From Rotaria socialis (taxonomy: Eukaryota; Rotifera; Eurotatoria; Philodinida; Philodinidae), in the NCBI GenBank assembly GCA_905331475.1, contig CAJNYU010001350.1, forward strand, positions 1 to 64,000: DNA of 64,000 bases. Direction: 5' to 3'. Shown one piece after another: positions 22,759 through 35,478 of this stretch. The position numbers and the translations under genes are program-made. Below the pieces are notes generated by a model. The model did no database searches and was not told where the DNA came from. It saw only the letters and a list, made by a program, of their open reading frames with translations. The number at the start of each line of letters is the position of its first letter. Positions within the stretch are counted from its first letter, which is position 1.

Positions 22759-23126
22759 CTAACCTGCCGATGAATTTTCTTCGTCGACGTCATTGAGATA
22801 TCGACGCCAAAATTTTAACTTTTCCATTGTATTATGATATTGTTTTGTCTATTAAAAAAAAAATGGAATTTTGTATGAAAAAATAAAATACGAAAGTCTA
22901 TATTTCAATCTTACTCGATCTGTATATCGACTAGGATCATTTAACGGATGATATTTAACTGGACGTTCTACATCTAAACGAGGATAGAAATGAGAATTTC
23001 AAATCTAGTCAAAAATTTATACATACCAACTGAATCTTTGAACATTGTATATGCATTACAAGTTGATACTATAATAAGAATCAGAATAGCAATATGAATG
23101 AGAAAAACGCTGCGATTTTCAGCCAT
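22759..23126 (-). CDS. Short secreted protein, gene A (82 residues)
   Basis: Minus-strand exons 23126-23027, 22973-22915 and 22848-22759 join in frame (phase 1, then phase 0) through introns of 53 and 66 bp. The 82-residue product begins MAENRSVFLIHIAILILIIV, a clear signal peptide with likely cleavage after STCNA. The mature part is charged and Cys-free and includes RPVKYHPLNDPSRY and EKLKFWRRYLND, with one dibasic RR. No domain was recognised. Size, leader and lack of cysteines would suit a peptide precursor or small secreted factor, but no amidation Gly next to a basic site is present. Its exon plan matches the gene at 25056-25476, suggesting a diverged pair. Confidence 0.72.
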
Positions 23127-24040
23127 CTGTGTCTTGTACAAGAATAGTAATGAAAGTGTTACTCTCTCGATTTATTGCATTTTTAACACAACTCTATTTT
23201 CTATTCTATTAAACATAATTGACATCTGATAATTGTTACTTGATTATTCTCATTGTTGTTTATTCGGTCATGCAAATATTCTCTGCATTAGAAACTCAAA
23301 GGAAATTAAATGTAAGACATGTATTTCATAACGTAAATTGTTTGATTCTTTTTTGACAGCTCTACGCATGTTAATACATAATTTATGCGTTAGAAACAAT
23401 AAGAATGTTTTAGTTTAAGACTTAACAGAGATATTTTTCAAGGCATTCGAAAGTGATAAATTATTTTTAAACTAGCTACCAAGCTCGTAAATCATAGAGT
23501 TTAAATAATCTGTCAAGTTACTATTGTCATGTTATAAATAATCGAGTTAATGGCCGTCGCGTCAAACTACTCGTGTTTATCGGATGCCTGCTGAAAGACG
23601 ACAGCGTTGAAAATTTCTAAACGTTTATTGAGTCAATACAATTTATGTTTTCAAAGTTATAAAACACATAGGAACTTATGTTCTTAGTTAGTGTCGATGA
23701 AAATAAACTGTTTATTACATTAGGAATCGTCAATTGAAAAGCTGGTTAGGCTTCTAAAAATGATTATGAAGTTTCATAAAAATAACCCACCGAAATTGCA
23801 GAAAAAATCTTACACAGCGCATATACATAGGACTTTGCTCTTCGACAATATCTTGTTTTTCAGAGCCGTGTTTTCGAGTGTAAGGGTTTGCTGCTCTTTT
23901 TAGAGCGGACATTTTGAATATGGATACCTGAGAATATCGAACACAATCAAACATTTTTATAGCAAAAATCAGTACCGTAGAGCATTTTACTTTTACATCA
24001 TTTCAATTCGAAATGTAATTTTAAGAGAATCAAACCACTT

Positions 24041-24229
24041 CCCAGGTCGAGCATTACGGCTACCAGAAATGGTCGTATACGGCCGCAACTTGACGTTTTG
24101 GTATGCACCGTATTACGGCCGTAATTAATCGTGTCGTAAACGGTTACTAACGACCGTAATACGGTGCATACCAAACGGCCATAAATTATGGTCAAACGGC
24201 CGCGTACGACACAAGTTGATCGACCTGGG
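24041..24229 (+). mobile_element. Palindrome-rich MITE-like element, copy 2 (both ends present)
   Basis: A 189-bp element with perfect 10-bp inverted ends, CCCAGGTCGA and TCGACCTGGG. The interior is a series of ACGGCCGT and CGTATACGG palindromes with two inverted GGTATGCACCGTATTACGG blocks, so the whole can fold on itself. It is related in inverted orientation to 1382-1580. It is much richer in GC than its surroundings. No clear target duplication is visible and there is no coding capacity. It looks like a non-autonomous foldback or MITE family. Confidence 0.75.
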
Positions 24230-24475
24230 TTTATTAAAAGGTTCATTCAACAAGCAGTAGCTCAATGTGAAAAATCGATTTAAGATTTATCGATGTTCTC
24301 ACCGATGGCTTATCATTATGTTTCTGCTTGAATTGTGTGTTCCATCATATGTGTCACATGATGTCTTTACATTCAAAGTAAAGGATGAGATTAAAAATAT
24401 GAATAGTTCAATTAATTGAGACTTTACTCTTAGATCTTGTGCGATATTCATTTTTCAATGTCAAAAACACACGCA

Positions 24476-24630
24476 TCATTTAATACAGGATAGATCATAA
24501 ATAACATCGCGGTATACTAATGAGTTGATTGTTATTTTCGCTTCTCGTAGCAGTTCATCGAATGCTATCTTTCTCATAAGCATACCTGGTGGAAGATTAT
24601 CTGTTACTACATGTTTAGAATTAATTCTTT
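24476..24630 (-). CDS. Isolated exon-like segment, unassigned
   Basis: On the minus strand a pyrimidine-rich acceptor (TTTGATTTGTAG) precedes a 155-base segment. It is open in a frame that needs one base from an upstream exon (phase 1) and ends with TGA. It would code about 51 residues including NLPPGMLMRKIAFDELLRE. No matching 5' exon with a leader was found. The phase-1 donor of gene B exon 1 (25386) could pair with it, which would give a different C-terminus for that gene. This is speculative. Confidence 0.25.
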
Positions 24631-25055
24631 CTACAAATCAAAGGAAAACTATTTTTAAATTTTAAAAGTAAATTATAGTTTTGTATGCAATATAGATACA
24701 GCCATATATTTTATTGATGGACCATGCATTTAAACATTGAAATGAACTGCGTAATTAAGAAAATCTTGATCCATTGATATCACGCCTCAATGACAACAAT
24801 ACTTATCTATCGTATCTACGTGTTGAGAAAAAGATTTAAATTTTGCTTCTACCACGAATCAATAAATCAGTCCATTTGATTGAATTAATGCTGATACGCT
24901 CCTGATGTTATTTATTATTTAGTTCTAGTTTATTTTCAGCCGAATAATAAATTTTTCAACGGTGACGAAATATTCAAGAAGGTAAATAGAAACTTAAGAA
25001 TGTGATGAACAGTAAGCTATTCAGCTCTATTAGAAAAAATTCGAAGGAAGAAATC

Positions 25056-25476
25056 TCAGTCACGTATTTTACGCATAACCCACTGATTGCGTAAAAAGTC
25101 ATATTTAAGTAAGCGGGGTCGGATTTTGCCCTTGTTCGCACCATATGGTGAAGGAGATTGCGGAGACGTAGGATCAGATTGGCGACGACGTTCATAATTC
25201 TCTTGCATGTTGTTATCCTTTCCGTTAATCTATAGAAAAAAATGAATTTACTTTAATTGAAATCTTTAGAGTGATGCTTACGCTTTGTAAATAAATCCTT
25301 TCCGAGGGCTCCAATTCATTTTTTATAAAGTCTATAAAAAAAAAGTATTAAATTAAAAAATCAAAATATTCTTGTTTAATCGCACCCGTTGATTCATCAA
25401 AATTTGTTAATGCCAATGAAAAATGTAGTGCTAACATTAACAAAAAGGCTATGCTAACGAACGATTGATGATCCAT
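25056..25476 (-). CDS. Short secreted protein, gene B (104 residues)
   Basis: Minus-strand exons 25476-25386, 25331-25282 and 25229-25056 join in frame (phase 1, then phase 0) through introns of 54 and 52 bp. The product of 104 residues begins MDHQSFVSIAFLLMLALHF, a signal peptide with probable cleavage near SLALT. The mature part is Cys-free. It carries a Ser/Pro stretch (SDPTSPQSPSPYG) and a basic C-terminus containing KIRPRLLKYDFLRNQWVMRK. No family was recognised. Exon number, intron phases, short introns and leader exon match gene A at 22759-23126, although the mature sequences share little beyond basic and aromatic residues. Confidence 0.68.
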
Positions 25477-25929
25477 TTTATTTCAAGTAAATGATGCCAA
25501 TTAACCTTAAATGAAAGAAAGAAAAAAATGAAACCATGCATTTTATAGGTTCTTTGAAGTCATGACTTAACGCATCGTCAACACCTTAGGTTGAATAAAC
25601 CTCCGTGTTTTTCTACAAGAAGCAACAAAGAGTGAAGTTGCTTTTACTAATAGGTTTGTGTCGATCGTTAGAAAAATATACTCTTTTATTTGTGCAAGAG
25701 TCTATCTTCAGAAGAAAATTAGAGTTTTCAATGTGTCACTTTGGAAAAGCATTCTTTAATGTTTTCTCTTCGTTCTTTTTTATGAAAGATAAAAATCTCA
25801 ATTCAAACAAAACTAATTGATTTCAGAATTAAATCAATCTCCTTTTAACAATATAGCAGGAATGTTTTAGATGCTAGTTCAGTATGATATTTGATATTAA
25901 ATTTCTTGAAATGCATATAGGCAACGGTA

Positions 25930-27057
25930 GGGTCCCAATTTCCGCAAATTACGGTTTCCTAAATCGAATACACATTTGTGGAAAACGAGGCGATATAAAT
26001 TTTCTGGTCACCAATTGAGGATTGTGGATAATCTAAAGTAGAAAATACAGTGTCTGAAATCCTACTTTGAACATTAATTTAATTACTACCAGACTATATT
26101 AACAAGCGAGAACTGTGACGAAAAACATCTACTATAGAATGATTGTGGTAACCAGAATATGTTATCTTCTTGTATTACGAGCGGATATTTAAAAAATCGT
26201 TTTGCGAACTGCACCATTTATATGTCATATTCATTTTGAACTATGCCTTGCAGGTTTGATTTATGTCTTCGTAGTCAAAAGGTTTGTCAATTGAACGGAG
26301 TTGTACAGTCTAATAATGGAGGGAACATACCGAAGATTGCACTTGCATTTTGCTAGTGAGTACACTGAAAGAAATGGTATCAAACGAATTCTTTGAGGTT
26401 TCGTTGGATTTCATTGTTTACTACCAGATACTGCATCAGTCCTTCAAACCTTTTTTGGGTTTAGTAGCTAAAGGGGTTCCGTATAAAATCTTCTTTGATT
26501 TTTCGTAGGAGACCTCTTAGAGGTATCTGTGCCAAAAGGTTTCATACAATCCTTTTTTCTGTACATTTATGCGGCCGGCAGATGTTGACTAATCAGAAAA
26601 TTGTCCAGTCTCAATTCTTTCATCCATTAATCTATTTATCATTCACTTAAGATTCAATCCATACAGTTCATCAATTCATATGTATTTTTACTATCTTTCA
26701 ATGTGTAGCGTAATCTTACTCTAAAATTCATCACAGTCAACGACTTATGTGAAGCTGGATACTGTACATTTCTCATTTTGAAAATTTTATTTTTCTCATG
26801 TACAGCAATGTTGAACTACAGAACAAACATTCTGGTTACCACAATCATTCTATAGTATATGTTTTTCGTCACAGTTTTCGCTTGTTAATATAGTCTGATA
26901 GTAATTAAATTAATGTCCAAAGTACGATTTCACACACTGTATCTTCTATTTTAGATTATCCACAATCCGCAATTGGTGACCAGAATATTTATATCGTTTC
27001 GTTTTCCACAAATGTGGATTCGATTTAAGAAACCGCAATTTGCGGAAAATGGTACCC
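25930..27057. mobile_element. Foldback DNA element with about 233-bp terminal inverted repeats
   Basis: The arm at 25930-26163 is the inverted copy of 26825-27057, with scattered mismatches. The outer ends read GGGTCCCAATTTCCGC and GGGTACCATTTTCCGC when both are read inward. Inner landmarks shared by both arms are ACATTTGTGGAAAACG, GATTGTGGATAATCTAAA and AATGATTGTGGTAACCAGAA. The arms enclose about 660 bp without coding capacity. No certain target duplication was found. This is a non-autonomous DNA transposon or foldback element; the superfamily is not assigned. Confidence 0.8.
26360..26575. mobile_element. Possible smaller element nested in the foldback element
   Basis: Inside the loop of the 25930-27057 element, GTACACTGAAAGAAATGG at about 26360 is loosely mirrored by the reverse complement of CCTTTTTTCTGTAC at about 26551-26564. 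The interior has further short inverted matches (CAAACCTTTT with AAAAGGTTT). Identity is modest, so nesting is only suggested. Confidence 0.3.
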
Positions 27058-29621
27058 ATTCATAGATAGCACACTCTGACAGTTTTATTCGAGTTTCATT
27101 GAACTTTTTACTGCAGAATATTTACTATATATGTGTTACAGTTGACATGAGAATTTAGTTGAGATTGGAATAATAGATTTAATTAAAGATAGAGAAAATA
27201 GACACACAAGAGAGCGAAGAAAAGAAAAGAAGAAAACAATTTCGAACATCAAAATGCAAATAAAATTATATGAACGGTATGGAAATATTTTTCTATGAGT
27301 TAGGTCTAGGAAACTATTTTCTAATTGATCATAATTTAGATTTCTTTTTTAAATAGGTGACCAAAACAAAAAATATTTTATTTCTTATTTTTCATTTATC
27401 TCAGCGCGCTCTCATCTCGTTTGTATGAGCCATACAGTAATTAATGTACCGTGCTGAACTGATACTTTAATATTAAAAGAAAAGAAAATATTTCGTTGAT
27501 TATGACAATAATGTTACATCATTAAATAAATACTTATTTATCCGCGTTTTACACTTTAAAAATTTAGTAGAATCTATTAATATCGAATTTTTTTTGTGAT
27601 CATTTCTTTGTTAATTTAAGTTTTTATAATTGATACTCGTCACTATGAAACAGACAATGATTATACATAAATTACGAAGTTTCTTTTACATTAGCTTATT
27701 TGTTTTTAACGAAGAACGATTGTAGATAATAACACATCAAATTGACTACTCGTATAAGAAACTTCTTTATTAATTTCATGAAAAACTTTAAAAAAAAAAT
27801 TTACTTTCCTTCCATATCATTCGATATAAAAACTCGTTCCATTCCCACCCCACCTGTTCGAGACCCGTACTTCGAAATAACGATAGAGAAACGCTCTTTC
27901 TTTCTTGTCTTCGAATATAGAACGAAAGAAAAAAATCATGCCACATATATATATGAGCGTATTTAGTACAAACGCAAAAAGAGAACTTCTATGAATTGTA
28001 AATTGCATTAGAAAATATCATACGTATCATTGCGTGAAAGTCGAAGTCTATTTTTTTTAGCCTGAATACTTCACGTTAAGTAAAAATATGTAAAAACGCT
28101 AGCTTCAAGACATGCCGTGCTCCAACAATGCATGATTTTTATTTAGTGCGTCATCTCTGACGAAAACTTAGAATGATTTCTACTATATTCTCTGACAAAC
28201 TCATTGTTCTTTTAGTCCTGCATCCGGAGAGTCTTGCGGGCTCTTCTTTCCAGCTACTTATCGTGTTTTTTCTTCTTTTGCTTGAAAACATTATAAAAAC
28301 TGCAATAACTGCCAAGGTGAATTTCTTTATTCAATGTTTGCCTTAATTGTTGCACAAAATAGACCTAGTTTTTTTTTTGTAATTACATGGTCAATTGTTG
28401 GCAGTTGTATGACATGCCAAAATTGTCATTTTTATTTTACATAAAATGTAAAGAACACAAATTTATTGCACGTCGTCTTTCTTGTTGTTGGCATTATTAA
28501 AAAAACGCTCAGATAGATTTCATCGCAAAACAAAAACTATAGAGTATAAGAAGTAGAACTTATTCACTATGTTGTATGACAATAATAATTACTGATGGCG
28601 GCCATTAAAATTGCACTCTAGATTACGCAGCACTTCCTTTCATGACACCGCTATTGTTGATTTAAAAATGGAAAATAGGATTGAAATAATTTTTCATAGG
28701 ATGCCATAGTAAAGGCTTTTATAATCGTATTGGTATTGATAGACTGTTTCTAGCATAAAACTTTTGGTAATAGGAATAACCAAGTTAAGACATTTTTGAT
28801 TGAGCCATTTTCTACATGCATTTTAAATTTTACGCTTCTCTGCCGCTGTTTTATTATCCAAAAGGTAATTCTTTACGATCTTTGACATTTTTTAAACACT
28901 ATTGATATTTTTCTGAATAATACGGAAAATAATATCGTATAGAATGATTTTATTTATTATAGATTTTTGTTAAGGAATTCCTGCTTTTTTTATACATGTG
29001 GTATTGCAGTCGTATTGCATTAATAGTTTTATTTTCTGTTTAATTGCCTGTCGAATAGCTGTTTTACGCATGACTGGCAACGCCTATAAATCCCGCTATC
29101 TAAAAAATTAGCTTTCTTTTTTAGAAAAAAAGGAATATTTCGACAGCAGATATTAATTAAACTTAAACCAGTTGAACTTTTCGTATTAATTCGAATTCGT
29201 ATGTTCGTTTTAATTTTATTGGTAGACCATTTTGAAATGAACAAGAAAACATAAGATTTGAAAGAAGCGAGAGACAATGTGAGATACACCAGAAAAATGG
29301 TGAACTCTAATATCATAATAAATTTGCCACAGAAAGTGATTCCATAGATTAACAATATTGATCTAACCGAAACATTTGTTGAGTCTTATTCTACAGATTG
29401 GTTTCGAGTTTGTTGAAAATGAAGGTTTCATCTAAGATAAATATAGTGAGTTTTCACTTATCAGAAGGCCAGGATGTGGTTGCGGTGTGACTCTATCGCT
29501 CATGTTATATCAGTACCCAGTTCTTTGGCGAAGTTAACAAAGATTTTGATAAAAATAAGTTCTTCACTACTATGAAAACTGTTTAGAAAAAATAAGCATC
29601 AGTTCATCTTTTCTTTTTCAT

Positions 29622-29627
29622 TTTATT
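29622..29627 (-). terminator. Poly(A) signal of the ACP5 gene
   Basis: AATAAA on the minus strand, 44 bases beyond the stop codon of the acid phosphatase gene. Confidence 0.6.
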
Positions 29628-29671
29628 AAAAATCATTTCCCATAAAACAAAAGACTTTAAAAGCTGATTTC

Positions 29672-30996
29672 TTAAGATCGAGGATTTAATGTTGTTTGAT
29701 ATAATGTTCTTTCTGAATGTTCAATAAATGAAAAAGTCATTTGAGTACTGTTGACTTCGATCAAACCAAAACCACCAAGAAGTATTGCACCACCCCAAAA
29801 GTACTTGAGTGAACCAGCAGGCACATCGTCGGCATGATCATGATTATTTTGTACAATATCACCAGCTCCGACTACAAAATAATCCATATGTATTCCATCG
29901 ACATCATCTGCTAAATGCTTTAAAACAAGAAAATGTTTTATATTGATATAGCGACAATATAGTGAATCGCTTTACTTGAAGATTATGATCATGACCACAG
30001 AGATATGCTGTGACACGATATTGATGAAGTAATGGACGAAGACGATCAACAAGACATTTAGTTGGACCATGTTCAGCTACTGAATATACTGGAAAATGAC
30101 CGCTGACTATCAAATATGGAGCACTAAAAATAGTTAATAAGTACTATATGAATTAACTAATTCAATCTGTTTGCGATTGTTAACATACGTTGACTGACGA
30201 AATTGTTCTTCGACCCATTGCCAATATGCCTCAGCTAGATAACTATTATCAGGACCTTTCAATGGAGTATGTTCCCAATCCGATGAATTTCCTCCTCCGC
30301 ATAGTATAACCGTGTCGAGCATAACAAAATCTACTAGTTTCTTTTGTTTATCACTTTGCCATAGACTGAATGTATAGAAATAATCCGGAAAGTTCCTATC
30401 GAAATAGAAGTAGATTTTACGAAAAAGACCAAAGCAATCAACGATAATTTACCATCGTTTTGAGATTTTGCTATATCCAATTTGTGCTGAAACATTACCT
30501 AAATGATCATGATTTCCTGCTAAAACATACCACGGTGTTTGTAACGATGATGCTGTAAATACCCGTTCAAATGTATGCTAAAGATGAAATTAAAAACCCA
30601 AAACAAGAATTAAATGAGATTTGCATAACGGTCTAACTTCAAATCTTGGATCGTTCACCGATTCAACACCACTAAAATAGAAATTGTCACCTAATGCTAA
30701 TTGAAAACTTGTATTTAATTTTGTACCCAGACGGCCCATGGCATTAGCTACGGCAACTTCCGATGGCGTTGTGTAAGGTACAAATGGTAATCCACCCCAG
30801 TCACCAATAATAAAGAATCGCGTGTTTCCATCATTGGTATTACTAGCCAACACATCGTGACGTCCTATAAGATAAGAAATACATGTAGAATTCACAATAT
30901 GAAATCTTTCCTGAGGAAATATCTACCAAAATTAGTTGGATTTGCTAACGATACTTGATAGAATACGAAAAGATGAACAACATAGACAAGCAACAT
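29672..30996 (-). CDS. ACP5: Tartrate-resistant (purple) acid phosphatase, ACP5 type
   Basis: Minus-strand exons 30996-30927, 30864-30638, 30577-30453, 30395-30189, 30123-29976 and 29917-29672 join in frame to give 340 residues, close to mammalian ACP5. The N-terminus [18 protein letters not shown] is a signal peptide. All seven ligands of the Fe-Fe/Zn centre are visible: D45 (GDWGG), D83 and Y86 (LGDNFYF), N121 (GNHDH), H219 (SGHFP), H254 and H256 (GHDHN). [18 protein letters not shown] and [10 protein letters not shown] also match ACP5 closely. The enzyme hydrolyses phosphate monoesters at acid pH in lysosomes or after secretion. Introns are 52-73 bp. Nothing appears broken. Confidence 0.96.
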
Positions 30997-33850
30997 GTTG
31001 GTAGAGATGATACCAGCTCACTGAAGGGTCAAAAGCAATATGAGAAAAAATGAAATAAATATTTACACATATATAAACGCATATCGCGCAAGTAATTGCA
31101 CGTAAGCAGATATGAGAAACGAGGTTTAGCAGCAAAGAATCACATGTGTCGATGATAAGAAAAACAAAGCACGGAATTCAAAAGTGATGTTTTTTTAAAA
31201 CTTTGCTCCGTTTATTTCTATTCGTAGAACAATCGTTCGAGAAGTTTCTTGTGTTTGGATTGATATTTAAGTCCTTATGAGAATTTAATCACAGCGTTAA
31301 AATCATTGCTGGGATTAATTTAGATTCATAGAAAATTGTATCAAAAGACGGTCATAATAAATATGCATTTGAAATAATTATCTCGCTTAGCATGCAGCAA
31401 AACTCAAGCAACAATTTTGTGGTATCTTTTTTTTGAACTAGTTCAATATAGAAAAGCAATGCAATATAATATTTTCTTTACATTGATTTTTCCTTGATCT
31501 CCACATTAGCAATTCTTATTATATTCAAACAAGAAAAAAAAATATGTGGGTGCATTCATACAAGATTGATTGTTGTCAAGAATATGCTACTTGCTGGTCT
31601 ATCATTAACTACTGGAGGTTTCGTTTTTGTACAATTTTTGTTTTGTTCATCATTATAGGTTAATTATGATTTGAGTAGGCGGAGATTTCGATTAGTTCAA
31701 CTACTATGAATAAAGATGAAAAAACAACGATCGACATAAATAGTCCTCAAAGATATTTACGATGGCATCTTCTTCATAATGAGTTTCATAGTCATGCGCA
31801 TATTGTAGTTAGTCTGCTTTCAAGACAACATAGATTTCTATCAGAAACATCGCATTGATGAATGTTAGTCAGCTGCTACGTGTACATTTTTCGCGACGAT
31901 ATCCTATCATCGATGTACATGAATATACATATACTCTCTCTCTCTCTCTTCTATTACTCATAATTATGAGCGAAAGATAGAGACGCGCTCATCGATCTCT
32001 CTTTGTGTCACATATACATTTTTAAATGGGAGGACCTTGTCATTGAAATGAACCCGTTTTAATGATTGATTCATACATGCACATTTGTATACGCATGTCT
32101 AGTTCAAATCTAAGAATATTGAAAAATCTGTGAACGGATTACGAAGTAGGTCTTTCTTTGAACGCGCGTCAAAGTAGAATAACAATAACAACAAAATAGA
32201 ATTGAAACAAACTGTCGTTATTATTCTGGCAAGTGCGTCTATCTATCACAATGTATGTAACACTAATAATCATCCATCTGTCTGTCATTCTCGTTTCCTT
32301 ATTTCTTTTCTTTTCTTTTGTACGCCAACTATATGTGTTAGCATCGGTAACGCCTACCTTCGGGCATGTGTCTATATGGCTCATTTCTATTAACATGAAG
32401 CCCTTGTTGCTAGCTTTCTTTTTGCTTTTACACATGATCTAATTATCATTTTTATGCCAAGAAAATGAATGACAAAGGACGAAAGGAAATCTTTTGAATT
32501 AGCTTCAAGAAACAAATTCGTTATTCAATTGCATTAGGTTTATTGATTCATTCATGGATGATGACAGTTGTATTTGTTCGTTCACTTATCGATTAAATAT
32601 CATCTAATGGACTTGTGGTTTCTTTCTTTCTTTCTTTCTTTCTTTCTCTCTCTCTCTATCTGTGTCTCATTCTTCGTTTCGAAAGTGATTTTATTAAATG
32701 TACATATGCATCTATAGATATATACTCATAATATACCTGTACGATGGTATGTCACACTCCTCTGCCTTTCTTCTTCTTCTTTTTTGTATGCTATCGATTA
32801 ATTCAATGATTGATCGAATATATAGATAAATAAATATCAACGTCATCGAGCAACTAAATGTAACCAACATGAGAAGCATCTCTAGGCATCTTTTTTTGTT
32901 GCGGCACAATAAAATACTTTTTTTTACCTAGTCTATGATATCGGAAATATTTTCTCTGATAATCATCATGTATTTAAGAAATGTTATTACATATCGTTCA
33001 ATATCGATCTATTCATTTAGAAGAAAAAAAATAAATAAAAGCTAAAATGCTTAGTAGGTGGTATAGAAGATGACAAAACTAAGCGCATATTTATAGCGAA
33101 AACTCGAACTGTTACATCATTCATCAGTTTTTATTTCTTCAAACATGTTAAACAAAAATGCCGCTCAACAATTTCGACTTGATTAACAATTATGTATTAT
33201 TAAGAGACCCCCAACGTTTAATTTTTCTCTACTTATCCATACAGTTATCTTTTTCTTTTCTAGTAAAATATTTAATTAAGTTTGTTTGCACGTAAATATC
33301 GACATCAACTGAATAAAAATAACCTCATAATGTTATCGATATTTTTTTCTTCGTCTTTCTTTTGCATTCTGCGCTTTTTCCAATCAGATAACGTTCTTCT
33401 CTCTTATCATTGGACAAAATCAACTATTTAATCAATCAACCAATCCCATTGCAAATAACTTCAGAACAAACAAAAAATGGGAAGAAAATTGATGTCTCTT
33501 CTTTTCTCTGATTTCCTTTCGCATGAGTGAATTTATCTTATTAGTCGTTACATTAACATAGAACAAGAAACTAGAACATACATACAGACGAACACATAGA
33601 TTGCCTTTGCGCATCGAATCATACTCAAGAAAAAGAATAGTAAGTCATGGAAAAAGCAAAAAAAGAAACCTATGCTACTTCCTCATACATACATACATAC
33701 ACGTAAATAATGTTGTTGTTATCTACAACACCGGTCGACGTGTGCATCTTGTAGTTTCAACAAAAGATCCTATCAAAAACGAGAGATATTAACTATTTCA
33801 ATAAATCTATTTCTATTATCATAACATTCTTTATTTAATTAGATCAATCA
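30997..33850. other. Intergenic interval between ACP5 and GATA genes
   Basis: The two genes diverge, so this 2.9-kb stretch should hold both promoters. No exon was recognised. It contains TC runs near 31934-31949 and a TTTC/TC compound microsatellite near 32620-32658. A (CATA)n stretch lies near 33688. Open frames on both strands are short and composition-driven. Confidence 0.5.
32620..32658. repeat. TTTC / TC compound microsatellite
   Basis: Tandem TTTC units pass into TC dinucleotides over nearly 40 bases. Confidence 0.9.

Positions 33851-35478
<1,628 letters not shown>

Larger units (their letters stand above)
23127..25055. other. Interval between the two secreted-protein genes
   Basis: Contains the palindromic element at 24041-24229 and an isolated exon-like segment on the minus strand at 24476-24630. 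A short minus-strand frame at 23754-23954 was considered and left out. Nothing else could be supported. Confidence 0.45.
25477..29671. other. Non-coding interval with a foldback element
   Basis: About 4.2 kb between gene B and the ACP5 gene. Apart from the foldback element at 25930-27057 I see no gene. Short open frames (for example at 27742-28008 on both strands and 29029-29355) lack splice-site context and recognisable sequence. Confidence 0.5.

Noticed and set aside
23754-23954. Minus-strand frame starting MFDCVRYSQ with a possible short 3' exon
   Set aside because: No signal peptide, no recognised motif, and the splice model that keeps it open is weak; intron phases do not match the neighbouring secreted-protein genes.
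27742-28008. Open frames on both strands around a GTTCGAGACC tRNA B-box-like sequence
   Set aside because: No matching A box or cloverleaf could be drawn, and the frames show no protein-like features.
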